Source: Marasmius tenuissimus (taxonomy: Eukaryota > Basidiomycota > Agaricomycetes > Agaricales > Marasmiaceae). Taken from it: 64,000 bases of DNA. Each line of letters opens with the position of its first letter. Position 1 is the first letter of the stretch. The notes below the pieces were generated by a model. The model was not told the DNA's origin, searched no databases, and saw only the letters and a list, made by a program, of their open reading frames with translations. The stretch is from contig JAQOTA010000047.1 in assembly GCA_029532415.1 (NCBI GenBank), forward strand, positions 2,728,001-2,792,000. Direction: 5' to 3'. The position numbers were made by a program, and so were the translations under genes. This document shows positions 36,864 to 48,600 of the stretch, piece after piece.

Positions 36864-39453
36864 CGGGGCGACTGAGGCGGGTTCTGGGGAGAAGGTCTAT
36901 GGTGGTGGTGGGGAGGTCAGGAAGGGTATGTATATGTGTCGAACACGCTGTTTACACATGTCGAAGGAAATGAAACTTCGATTCTCGTGACTACAGCACT
37001 GGCATCCCATTATCCGAAGGTGGAAGGATATCTCCGAGGTGTGATATGATCTGGAGGCTGACCGGTGACAGGACAAAATGGGGTGAGTGCGCCGTTGACA
37101 GGGTGTATGGGCGTGAATAGCGCCAAAAACAGACGCCCACAACTAAATCTTCGCCACTCCGCCACCTCACGATCGCATAACTGATTATAACCTACTTCAA
37201 CGTTCGGTTTTGTACCATCTGAAAATACGGGGACATCCGGGGACTGTATGAGTCGTAAAAATCCGGGGCGCGGAGAAAGGTGAGTTTGGACTCACAACGC
37301 ACATTGATCATCAACTCGAGATCTGGCCCCCGTTTTAAGGCCTGTGCCGTCAATGATCACCGTATCTCACGCTAGGCGCCCTGTTTGCTGTGGCGGGCTC
37401 ATGAGTTGATGGGACCGGTCCACGAGTACCAGGCGGCAGAACATACCTTCTCACTGCCCGTTTGAGCGTCTCACACTGCATAAACTCACGCTTAAAATGC
37501 CAGTTTTTTATCCCGGGTTGATTCTATTCATTTGAAGGCTGTTTTTGTGAAGACTGAGTTCTTTGTCTGTACAATGCCAAGGATTATCAGTATCTTAGGT
37601 CCTGGAGTCCGTCTTTCAATCACATCTGTCGCTGATCATTCTGTGAGAGGTGATGATGGGGTTGACTGTTCGTCAAACACCAGAGACAAATTGGACAAAG
37701 TAAACCACAACTCACGGGTAGATATCAGACTACCGAACCACCATAATTCAGAACCAAACCACGGTTGAGCCCTATGATATGAATATGAAGGACTACCTTG
37801 GGGCTCAATTGATTCCTCTCCGAAAAGGATTCGAGAGTTGATAAAGGGTCATTATCTTGGTCACTGGTTGGTCGGACGATGACTTCGGAACCGAACCGGT
37901 GTGCCGTCGGAACTAGCAACTCTACCACGACTGGCTCACGGCGCATTTACTACACTGTACACGCAGCGCACCCTTTCATCCACTCGAACAAGTCAGTCAA
38001 CGGTTGGTATCACCATTGAACAGGCTTAGAGAAAGAAAGGGATAAGCCATCCCCCGGTGAGTTGAGGACCCTTCTTTAGTTCATTGATCCATTTTTTCAA
38101 GCCACACTGGTTCTAATACCTGTTTCCATCAGCATAGTTCATTCAATCATATCTTCAAATGCCCGCGAGCCCAAAGAACACAATATGTCGGCTTCAAAGT
38201 TGAAGACGCCCCAGTAGCGTTCGTTTTGGCAGCATCTTCCCGGACCCAATTCTACGAGCATCAAATAAAGACTGAATACGACGCTGTGAAGACTCATATG
38301 TTTCAGGGATACCATATAACCTAGTAGAGACGGCAGTACATCAAAGAAGTATGTCTTTCGCTTTGATTCAGAGCCTATCGGATCTTGAGGTTCGTATCCC
38401 CAGGTTCGGAATACTTATACCGGACTCAAGACATGTCTGCGGTCGTGAATCTCGCAAAGGTACGTTTCGGCGTATTCATCTGGTCATACTTATAAGGCAC
38501 TACTTGCGTTTCTGTGTAGCTTCCAAGACCGGGTGGCCAACTGGTTGTGGCTTATCTTTAGATTCGATGCATACTAAATTTGCGATCAGAACTGTTGGTG
38601 GTATCTCCAAACCTTTCGGTAGGTTTTCATCAGCCCAAGGCATCACGCCACTAACGAACGTTCAGTCTAGTTTAAACTCTTGACGCAACAACACAAGCGG
38701 GAGACGTTGGTGCACGAGCAACAATGGAAATACACAGGTGAGTACCGCCTTCAGATCCCGTAGTCGGCTTGTTGAGTCGAACTCTTTATATTACTCCTAT
38801 CTCTCGAGTCTTAGTGGAGCGTGACATTCATCACGACAGAGTCGGTACCTATTCTCGGGCTAAGATCCTCCGAATTCAGGTTCAACGATGAAACCTCCTG
38901 GGATGCGAGGAGGTCAGTTCTTGCGGACCTACACTGCATAGATTGACGTCTCAGCGTCTCTCACGAGTTACAACCTATCTTAACTCCCTATCCAGAACCG
39001 GTTGTGTCACTTTCGTTAAAGCTCAAGGTACAAAATCTCAAGCTCACACTGCGGGCAAAACGCGGTCTTGTGCGGGAAAAACGAGTAATACTCTGATTAC
39101 CGTCAGTTACCCGTAGGTTTTCAGCACGAGGCCTGCGATCGAGGAGTTTCAAAAATAATGTACATATGTGTGACAATATGACTACGTTACATGGGCATGC
39201 TGTGACAGCTAGTTACAGGTGCACAAGGGTGCACAGAATACAGTGTGACAGACACGAGGGAGGGTGTGGCAAGCATGAGCAGGAGCGTAGTCAGTGTGCA
39301 AAACTAAACGAAGGAAGGCATCGACGCCGACAACCAGCGACGGGAGGACGCTGTACGTCAACTCCATCTTCATTGCTGCCCCGTTTCGGTCACCTTGAGT
39401 ACCATCGCCTGGTACCTCTTGGCCCCTACAACATTCCAGGACCCAATCCGATT
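36864..39453. other. 2.6-kb stretch without a recognised gene
   Basis: Short ORFs only; the longest on the plus strand is 110 codons (38351-38683). The part next to 36864 is the presumed promoter of copy C. Confidence 0.35.
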
Positions 39454-40735
39454 CTACAAGGAGGTACACGAGTGCTGAATCAGACGGTTTCTGCGTTGTT
39501 TGATCCTCATCAAGGCCCACCTGGGTATGAGAACCAGGTTGACAAACGTTAGACCAGACACCATCGACCTCTCCACACCGAAGGGGAAGAATGATTGGAT
39601 GAATCCCAGGTCTCTAGATCCAGATCTATTAGTTAAGTAGTTCAACGACGCCTCGAAGCCGCTTCGTCGAAGAGGAAGCAGATTGTGCCATGAGGTGAGC
39701 TCTCCTCCCGAGCTACACGACTTGTCCTCATTCTCGTCATGCGCATCATCGGAAGCCGGGCTGTAGATGAGAAGATACGGAAAAGACAGGCCCCAGCCCA
39801 CTCCAAATCTACTCGGATGCGTGTCTTCAAAGATTCGGGCGAAGGCAGCAACAGTATAGCTATCATCCGCGAGGCTGGGGGATTCGTATATCCGTAAGAA
39901 CTCTTCTCGTTCTATTGTCCCCGAACCGTTACTAACACCGGACAAGGTCAATTTTGACACTCGAGAGGGTAAGGAGATCGCAAAAAAACCCATGTAACTA
40001 CATAAACCGCTTCCAACAACCGTTCAACCTCTGCCTGCGCAACTGAACACCGCGTACAATCAGTCCATTCTCCATCGCTCCTGGACAACGAGACGGGTGG
40101 TCGAAACCCACGGCAAAGTGGTGGAAATTGAAGGGCACGAGAGCCCTGTGACCGAGGGTGTGGGATCTGAGAGGCAGGCCGTCGTCCGTAGTGCATGAAT
40201 CCGGGAATGGTAGGTGGATCGACAGTCGGCTGGTGTAGTGAATCGACGAACCCGTAGAGAATTTGACGTGTTCTTGAGCCCACGTACTTATCAAACAATT
40301 CACATTTCTGTGCCCTAAGCAGCCAGAGGATGCGCCGACGCGAACATTTGAGCTCGATTCCGCTGAGCTTCAAGATGGCTTTGAGCCATTCGGAGTCCTC
40401 AAATTGAATGCCGGTTCTTCAGATCGCGTTCGGGGTCTTCGAATCAAATTCGCGGTGCTTTGAGGTTGGTCAGAGTTGGCGGATAAGACGAGGAAGTAGG
40501 GTCACCAGATGGAGCCTCGCATATGCTAAGATGATAGGTTTGAACTCTGGAAGTGATTGAAAGGGAATCTTAACGCACCTAGGTCCCTTGAAATCCTATC
40601 CAAAGTTGTAGTAATACTTGTAGCTGTTGAGTGACTGTGGGATGCACGGCGAAAACGAGAACGAAGAGGTGGTGGTAGTAAGAGAACAAGGTTTGATGTC
40701 GTTGTGGGCATCGGCGGCACCGCAACGCCAAACAA
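39454..40735 (-). CDS. Hypothetical protein, multi-exon, boundaries uncertain
   Basis: Two overlapping minus-strand frames look coding. One (40373-39948) contains ILWLLRAQKCELFDKYVG and RTRQILYGFVDSLHQ and is followed by Pro/Arg-rich sequence. The other (39993-39454) contains SVSNG-like Ser/Gly-rich and acidic sequence. They may join through an intron near 39950-39990. A third frame (40735-40526) could be an upstream exon ending at a GTGCGT donor near 40578. I do not recognise the family and the splice model is not proven. It is divergent from the T5orf172 gene that starts near 40.87 kb, so the two may share a promoter. Confidence 0.35.
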
Positions 40736-40874
40736 CCTAGCTCTCCTGGCTCCTCGTCATCCAGTACCCAACCGTCGTCGACACCCGGACGTTGATCATC
40801 AAAGTTGCTTTCTGTGTACGGAAGGTTCGTTCTCTCGCAATACTATGAGTTATTATCAATATTGAACGAACATT

Positions 40875-41469
40875 ATGAACAAAAATATGAACTTACAGGT
40901 AAAGTCTTGGGCTTTGGCGTCAACGAAAAACGCAAATCGAGAAGCAAGGAGTGGTATGGAGCGAGAAGTGCTGGAAAGGATCGAGGAGAAGAAGCAGGCA
41001 GCATTCAGGAAGCCGCACTCCGACTCCGAGGAAACTGGACTCATATACATCTATCGAATCATTAACCCCTCCCTCTCTACCGTCGCGGACGCGGCTCTGT
41101 ATAAGGTTGGCCGCACGATCGATTTCTCTGCTCGTCAAAAGTATTGGGATGCGCAATGCCCGTCGCAAGACCACTTCTGGTTCAAGCCCATCGAGGTCGA
41201 ATTCTGTCACCGAACAGGTGAACACGGCTATCGTTCGTTCGCCGATTCCGCTGACGCTGTCTGTACCGTACCGGATAGAGCAGCTTGTTCACCTCGAGCT
41301 GCACAAAATATGCCTTCGTCGGCCGCGAGAAGAGTGCAACGACTGTTACAAGAAGCATAAGGAGATCTTTGAGCTTGCGGAGGTGGTCGGTGTGGACACG
41401 GTGAGGGACGTTATTATGCCAATTATCCGAGAAATGGCAAAGAAAGCGGCCGCTTGCCCAAGGAGATAA
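40875..41469 (+). CDS. T5orf172 / GIY-YIG-like domain protein, copy 1
   Basis: Exons 40875-41217 and 41279-41469 join in phase to 178 codons; the intron is 61 nt. The domain runs from GLIYIYRI through LYKVGRTIDFSARQKYWDAQ and CPSQ to FCHRTEQLVHLELHKICL, then the Cys-rich end ECNDCYKKHKEIFEL. This is the layout of the T5orf172 domain (PF10544), a GIY-YIG-fold relative proposed to bind or cut DNA and common in phage and in expanded families of Agaricomycetes. Upstream sequence up to about 40.8 kb ends in an acceptor-like CTTACAG at 40890-40898, so the ATG at 40875 may instead lie in an intron and a first exon may be missing. The second copy is at 62.2 kb. Confidence 0.8.
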
Positions 41470-41667
41470 ACTGGGAGTGTATTGTTCTTTTCTTGGTACT
41501 AGGACATGTATGCTACGTGCCTGAACGATGAAGGATGTCCGAGTTTGACGTGATTAGATAGGCGCAGTAAGATTAGATGAAGTTTATCACTGATAAGACA
41601 AAAGTCAAGATTAGATAGATGATTGAATGTAACGGGAACGTGAACGTACGGCTCTTTGTCCTCTACT

Positions 41668-42220
41668 ATGTCATCTCTACCCATAGGTAAGTCCCGTTGT
41701 ATACGTCGACCGGTCCTCCCTGAGTTTCAATGACCGACCAGTGCCCGACGAAGAGTTGCAACGACAAGCTGCGGTGAGATGGCTGCGAAATCTGGTTCTG
41801 GATAACGAGATGATGTTACGATGGAGACGGGGAAAGCTTGATGAGTTGCAGGGAGACTACGATAGCGAGAAGAATCTGTTCGATACAGGATATCAGAGAC
41901 TCATCGAAGAGGAGGATAAGAGGGACCGACACTTACAGAATCATGAACACTGCAATTGCCGTTGGCCAAAGATCAAGGAATTCAACAGACTTCTTAGAGG
42001 TATTTCCCGAAGGGGCAAGTGGCTAAGAAATGAGATAGGCGAGTGAGTTAATTCCCCCGTTGACTAGCCAAAATCCTGATGATGATGATTTAGAATCAAT
42101 TGCGATATCACGGAACTTGAAGAGAAGGGCGAAGAGCTGTTGTTGAGGTTAGCGATGAAGGAAGCCGAGGGAAGATTCAGGCGTTCGTACCGGCGTGACC
42201 GACGGATGGGCGAGATGTAG
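41668..42220 (+). CDS. Small charged coiled-coil protein, 3 exons, 148 aa
   Basis: Exons 41668-41686, 41742-42042 and 42094-42220 sum to exactly 149 codons. The first exon is only 19 nt (MSSLPI plus one base) and is followed by a standard 55-nt GTAAGT...CCAG intron. The protein is rich in Glu, Arg and Lys with heptad-like spacing (KLDELQGDYDSEKNLF, LEEKGEELLLRLAMKEAE) and one Cys/His patch HEHCNC. It lies 200 bp downstream of the T5orf172 gene on the same strand, so the two may be read together. No family is recognised. Confidence 0.6.
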
Positions 42221-42503
42221 AGGTTCGGAGTGCGCTAATCTGCAGATCGAAATCAGTTCCACGGCAAGTTAAGAGCTGATTGAAACGTACCCTTACCCCA
42301 TGAAACAACGAGATGTTCTCGCTTCAGTAACTTCTATCACAACGAATGTTTCACACCGGAATGAGAAGGCAGTAATAAAGATACATTGTGTGATATAGAG
42401 TATACATAACATCCGGTCGTAATGAGAAGCAAGATACAAGAAAGGTGCTGGTCTATTGAAATAGCGTTAGTACAACAGAGATCTGGGAGAAGAATCGTCT
42501 CAC

Positions 42504-44661
42504 CTAGAACGGATCAACGCGATGAGGGAGAATTGGAGGGCGGCCGAACTTTTTGTGGAATGACTGGCAATAGAACTTTGTTGCCCATTGTTCCATTGCC
42601 AGCAGTTCATCGTCGGAGTAATCCTTCAACTTCTCCTTGCCAGCCAAGAAAGCGTCTGCTTCCGCACCTCCCGGCCAATCCTTCATGACATAGCACATCC
42701 GGGAGAAGTACCATCCTCGATGCCTCAACTTCTCTGCCGCCAGTCCGCAGTTGGCTTTTTTAGAGTCAATCTGAGCAGGGGAACCAATTCCCTCACAACC
42801 CGGAAAACAAAGTTGAATATTCTCGTTGAACGATAGGTCGTTAATGACGCCTCGGAACTTCCTATCGAGTGAGTGGAATTCGAATCTGAAGTTGAGCTCA
42901 AACAACTCCCAAACAATCTTCTTGACGAGTGACGGTTCGGAAAGCTGTCCAACTCCATATCGACCGTCACGCCAGGTCAAGACAAGGGATTTCTTAGTAT
43001 CCTCAAGCTTCAAACCATAGAAGTCGAGACATTGCCCAAGCAGATCTTTGACAGCATTCCGACGTTCCGCCATTTGCGAACCCTCCTTAGCAGCGTGGTC
43101 TTCTGTTGTTCCCAAAAGGATCCGCCACTGCTTTGGAGACCACGCACTCGAGGCGAGGCAGGAAGGCATGCAATAGCGGAATGTCAGAACAGAGTAGAGG
43201 CGGACCCAGGTTTCGAGTACGCGCCGCATTTTCTCTGCGGGGATGTGAAGAACGTAACCGGGATCGGGGAACGCGTAACCTCTATTCACCGTCTCGTTCT
43301 GGCCCGGTTGTCGACTCCTGTCTATCGAAGAGCGTGCCTCTACCCAGACGTCCGGGATGTCGGGAGAATAGGGTCCACGAATTTCGATGTACTTGTCTCG
43401 TTCGACTTGTGGTTGTTGCTGGGAGGTCTTCGATTTGGCTTCGTTCTTGTTGTCTAAAGAGTTCCTTCCATAGTCAGTTCGTGGTCGAGTGGGTACTGAG
43501 AAATACGTACAAGGCTCGTGGCGTGAAGTTTTCTTCCTCTTTGTCCTCGAAGGTCCAGTGGAGGCCAAAACATTCAAAGGATTGGAGGATGAGGCATTGG
43601 AAGGTCCTGCAGTGAAAAGGTCGGCCGCAGGAACGGTGAATGGATCGTTCGCGAAGTCAACAATCGCTAACCCGAACTTTTCGACAGCTGTAGCCTTATG
43701 AAGATCTCGAAGTGGACCGTGATACAAGACATCCTTTTTATGCGACATGATCTCGTCCGTGCAGATGTGCAATGACGTGGGGGTTGCGACGATGGCTTGT
43801 TCATCCACACGAGCGGTGGAGTGATGCTCGGCTGCGCGAACGAGCCAAAAAGGAATGCCGGCTTTGAAGAAGAACTCGCAGTCTCTTACAGAGGTGAGGA
43901 ATGCGCCCATCGTCGCCGCTGCGTCAATACGTGTTGATTCAGTAGGGAGAGATCGACCCTCCATGATTGGTTGGTAGACTTCCACCCAATCCATTGCTCC
44001 TGTCAACTCCAAAAACCACCGCTGGAAGAAGGACCATAGAAGTCGAGCGCGATGTAGAGGAAGAGGCATCGTCGTGAGATGACGGAAGGTACGCTCGAGC
44101 TGACCATCCAGAGCGGTCAAAAGGGCGTTGATTTTGGAGGAGGATGATTGGGAAGTTCGGTACGTCGAGACCCGTTCATGGAGACGTGTACAGTCTTCTT
44201 CGTACGAAGAAAGATGATCCTTCGACCACCGACCGAGGCCCGCGACCGCGCTGTCGGGTTCGTTGATGAAGGCTTCAGGTGGCAGCGCAGCCCACCATTT
44301 CGCCCTTGAGTGATTCGCGTTCAGAGGTCGACGTGGAATCGCAGCCCAATGACAACGATCTGGAATGAAAGGTTGTGGATATAGGAGAGGATCTTCTGCA
44401 CCCAATCGATAGTCTTGGCGGAAGAAGATTTCTCTGGATCCAAGGAGAGGTTGATAAATGATGTCCGAGTTTGGGGAGGTAACAAAGTATTTTCCATCTT
44501 CAATCCAGGCTCCGACCTGGCCATCGACTGCTGTGTAGGGAGGAATATCTAGAGTATATGGGATAAGACATGAGATATGATATGAATATAAGATACTAGT
44601 GGATAAAAAAGGACTAACCAGACAGAGAGGTGGGGGTGTTGTTAACGATTGAGGGTAGCAT
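42504..44661 (-). CDS. 676-aa protein of an unnamed expanded basidiomycete family
   Basis: Exons 44661-44619, 44548-43511 and 43453-42504 give exactly 677 codons. The second intron is 57 nt with a CTGAC branch and TTTAG end; it is in frame, so reading through it would only insert 19 residues. Recognisable blocks are VGAWIEDGKYFVTSP near the N-terminus, LPPEAFINEPDSAVAGLGRW, a helical part LPLHRARLLWSFFQRWFLEL, and a C-terminal part WRILLGTTEDHAAKEGSQMA and GWYFSRMCYVMKDW. I recall many unnamed Agaricomycete proteins with the LPPEAF...VAGLGRW block, often in repeat-rich regions. No enzymatic motif is visible. An upstream frame on the same strand (44905-44642, with LPLSLLDWAYRSLC) looks coding but could not be joined in phase, so the true start may be further upstream. 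Confidence 0.7.
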
Positions 44662-45103
44662 CTCTCCCAAAAAGACGCGTAATCGGCACACGTTTACGAG
44701 TTTGGGATGGTGACGACCGTGTTGTTTCGAAGCAGCGAGAGAGAGAAAAAGGGTAGACTGGCGTTTCTCCAATCGCAATCGAACACAAAGACCGGTAAGC
44801 CCAGTCCAGCAGGCTGAGCGGTAGTTCTCCGCTCCAAGTCTGCGAGTTCTCGTTTTTCCCAAGCTGATTCTCAATGACACGGGCAATCTGTATAGTGTAG
44901 GTCAATTAATGAGATAGAAAGCTAACAAAAATGCACTCACAATTGTATTCCTGAGGATTTCGGCCAGTGGTGGTGATGGTCAGAAATTAGGACTTGGCGA
45001 TTTCAAACGCGTCGAACCCAAACAAACGTCACAAACAAACTATTACCGCTACCGCAAACACCAGCTTTGACCACCTCACACATTCTCTCTCTGCTGCATG
45101 CAT

Positions 45104-45690
45104 ATGGCATGCACCTATCTCGTTGCACTCATGCTCACCAGACGCTCAAGACATCGTAAGTTTTCTGCTGTGAAAATTCTTTCTCTCACTAACGTTTTTC
45201 AGATGGTCTACGCAAAGCTCTCAGTCGGATTGGATTCAACACCGAAGAGCAGAGAACTGCTGCTCGACGGGAATGGTGGAGGTACACTCTGCCTATCATA
45301 CGAAGAACCTTTCGTATAATGTTGAATCCAGATCCTGACGAGAAAGCCATCGCCAGATACCGCCTCCGCTCATACTCGATCACGACTGGTGAGGACACAT
45401 ACGATTTTACAAGGGTAAGTTATACAAAAACATCGAGGAAAAAACACACGCTCATGGTTTCCACCTGTCCTGTTTCATCTTCTCCTTCTCCTTCTCCTCT
45501 TTCTCCCTCTCCTTCTCCTTCTGCTTTTGCTGTTCCTTCCTTTTATCCTCCGCTATCTGACGCTTTCTTTCGCGGTCCGCCTCTAGATCTGCTTGCAGAT
45601 TCTTTCGACTGGCCTCCCGACCCTTCAACTTCATTAGTTCTCGCTTGCTCAGTCCTTCCACTGTGCTTGTACTGCTCAATCCGAGACTAG
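45104..45690 (+). CDS. Possible small gene antisense to the end of the giant gene
   Basis: Exons 45104-45155 and 45203-45690 join in phase across a good 47-nt intron (GTAAGT...TTTTTCAG) to 180 codons. The first 80 or so residues look coding (GLRKALSRIGFNTEEQR, EWWRYTLPIIRRTFRIML, DPDEKAIARYRLRSYS). From about 45452 the frame only mirrors the Lys/Glu-rich end of the minus-strand gene and is probably not real; another donor, GTAAGT at 45415, may end the exon there. No family is recognised. Confidence 0.4.
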
Positions 45691-48600
45691 ACATGCCACC
45701 AGTGGGATTGCGACCTCTGTTTCGATTAGCGCGCATTTCCTCTTCCTTTTGAGCCCGAACCCGCGTCGAAGCAAAGGATTCGACTGAACTAGCCCTCGCC
45801 GTATGGAAGGAGGCGGTACTCGCACCACTCATCTTGCGATTGCCATGCGGAGTTGGAGTTGCCGAACGGTCTCGTCCAAAGGACTGCGCTTTTGGGGTCA
45901 CCTGTCCGTCATCTTCTTCCTCCTCCTCCTCCCCCTTCTCCTTCCCTTCCTCCTCACCCTGAGGCGTGCGCATCTTCTTATGAGCACCGGTGTCTTCGGT
46001 GTCTTCGGTGTCTTCGGTATCATCGCGTCGTCTTTTAGCCCGCGATGCCAACGATGCCAGTGATGGAATCCGTATAGTAAATCCCGATTGCCCAGATGAA
46101 GCCGAGGACCTCTCGGTTTCCCCAGATTCACTTCCTGAAGCCGAGGATCTCTTGGTTTTACCAGATCCACTTACTGCAGAACTTGCAGCTTTGGATGCTG
46201 GACTCGCGGACGAAGGATGCACAGAGTTGCCTTGGGCCAACCCGGTCTGCGCTACTGGAGAGCCAGACGATGGAGGGTTTGGACTCACGGGCAAAGGCTG
46301 AGGTTCGGTTTGCGACGGGAGGTTAGATTCCCCGGTTCCACTCCCTGGAGGACCCGAAGTCGGGGGTGCTGGAGCTACGGGTGAGGGGTGAGGATGGGCC
46401 GGCTCGTCATGGGTCAATTCGATCCGTGTTCTAGGAGGACTTGAGGTTGGAGACGCTACGGTCGTAGGCAAAGGATGAGCAGGTTCGTTCTGTGTTGTAG
46501 GTTTAAAATCCCTAGACTCACTTGCCACAGGACTCGAAGTCGGAAATAAGGAAGACGCGGGTGAAGGATGAGCACCTTGAGAGATGGGGAGATTGCTGCC
46601 ATCTCCATCCTCGTCACTGTCATCCTCATCACTGTCATCCTCGTCACTCTCCATTTCGTGGTCGTTTGTCTCCGACGCCGCTGCGCCAAACCGGGGTGGC
46701 GCTTCTGGCCAATGCAATAACTCCAAGCTACCGTCTGCGTCCCTTCTGAATAGCGCATCATTTATAACGCCGTCATAAATAACATGTCCCGCCAAGTTCT
46801 CCCACCACTCACGATCCCGTGCCACCACACGTACAGCTCTACCGCACGTCGAAGACTCATCTGGGAAATAGAAGATCTCCCTATGAGGGTCTGACCATCG
46901 GACACGATGATCAGGTGTGATGCAATCGAAAGTTCTTCGATAGGGTCCCTCCCGAAAGAGCGTGCCGGCTCGGTCGTACCACCTGTCCCGGTCGAGGCTT
47001 TGGTTCCTCAGGTACCAGCAAAGGCTTCCGTTCACGTCGCGACAACGCATTAGGTACCAGTCTTCCTGACCCGGAGAACCCTGATTGCCTACTTCGTTCC
47101 ATAGACGTAGCCGCACGCGCATATCTTCTCTTTCGAGAGGTATCTCTGGTACTGGTCTCTCCAAATTCACCACCAGCAAAGTGGGGTCCAGTGGCTTGGC
47201 CCACAATGGGGTACCATCCTCTTGGAAAAGCCATTGTATATTACTCGCGGGATCCATCGAGTAATATTGTATCTCTCCCGTCTTGGCGATAATACCGATA
47301 GCCACTGCGAGTCGATCTTCCGCTTGTAGTGACGCCATATCTGGCCTTCCGATTTTCGTGTTCGTGGCCGATTGCGATTCTGTTGCCGCAGACAAAGCTG
47401 GCGCATTCGATGTCGGTGGTGAGGTGGCGCGACGATCTGAGGACTCGATGTCATGAGCAGATACCTCAGGTACGGCTTTGGCCTCAGTATCTTCAGTAAC
47501 AACGGTCGCTGATGGTAGTGCGTAAACAAGCAGTGCAGGCATGGACTCTGTCTCCTTCTCGGGGTTCGAAGGTCGAGCAGACACCTCAGGTACGTCTCTA
47601 GTCTCAGTACCTTCAGTAGGGACAGCCGTTGACGGTAATGTAGGCACAGGGACATCATCTGTATCCATCCCTATTGGAGAACTTTAGCACAAGGACGGCA
47701 GAAGATGGGCAATGTTCTTACAATCGAAAGCGACGTCGTCATCCCTTCGCAGAATCTCGACACCCCGTTGCGGGACGTCTTCGTTTTCATCGAAATCGTA
47801 GAATGTCAAGCTCAGTATTGACCCCACTATCCCCTTCATACGAACATAATTGCTTCCAACTGCTCCTTCTCGTAGTACGAAACCGTTGCCGTCGGTACCG
47901 GGCGTCACATACCACTCCCAATGCTGTTTGCGTACATAAAACAGCGGCATCGAAGCGAACTTGAACTCGTACGGCCCATAGAAAGTGTTCGAGTCTCTGC
48001 ATGCGTCAAGGCCTGGGAAAGGGATTGGCGAATAACCATTGGGTTCCGCAAACGAGAACGGCTTTCAATGGAATGGTATTGAGTGCCTGGGGCCTTCTCG
48101 AAGTATACGCTTGTCTTTGAAAAAGAACTCCCATCCTTTGGCCATCAGTTGAACACGCCGAACTTCCTGCCCCGTGCGGTCAGTAAACGTGTCTACCAAA
48201 TGCCGAACGCCTAGAAAGCCTGGATTAAAAGACTGAGCACGAGCAGAAAGGTGGGTGCTCAGGACGCACTGTTTTTTGCACCATCAACAGACTCCCCTTT
48301 CTCATCTCGGTCTTGCTTCTTACGCTTCCGTTGGCCTCCCCCATCTTCGTCATCTGAGAGCTTCCGCTTTGCGGGAGATTTGAGCCGGTCATCAAGGGGA
48401 GCAACGGGCTCAGCGTTGGCACTCCGTCCTTGGGATCGTATGCACGAATGCGTCGGAGGTTTGGACCTTTGAACAGGCAGAAAACGTGATTTGTGCCGAT
48501 GGGCCCCTCTCTCCAAATCGTCTCGTTCTTATTCGAATCAACTCGGATGTACCACTCCCAGTTGAGGTCTAGCTCGACAATGTAATAGATGACATCGTTC

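Noticed and set aside
48438..48475. A 38-nt intron that would restore the frame in exon 4 of the giant gene.
   Set aside because: It is shorter than every other intron here and would remove sequence (GPNLRRIRAYDPK) that aligns with the other modules; a 1-nt slip is simpler, though not excluded.
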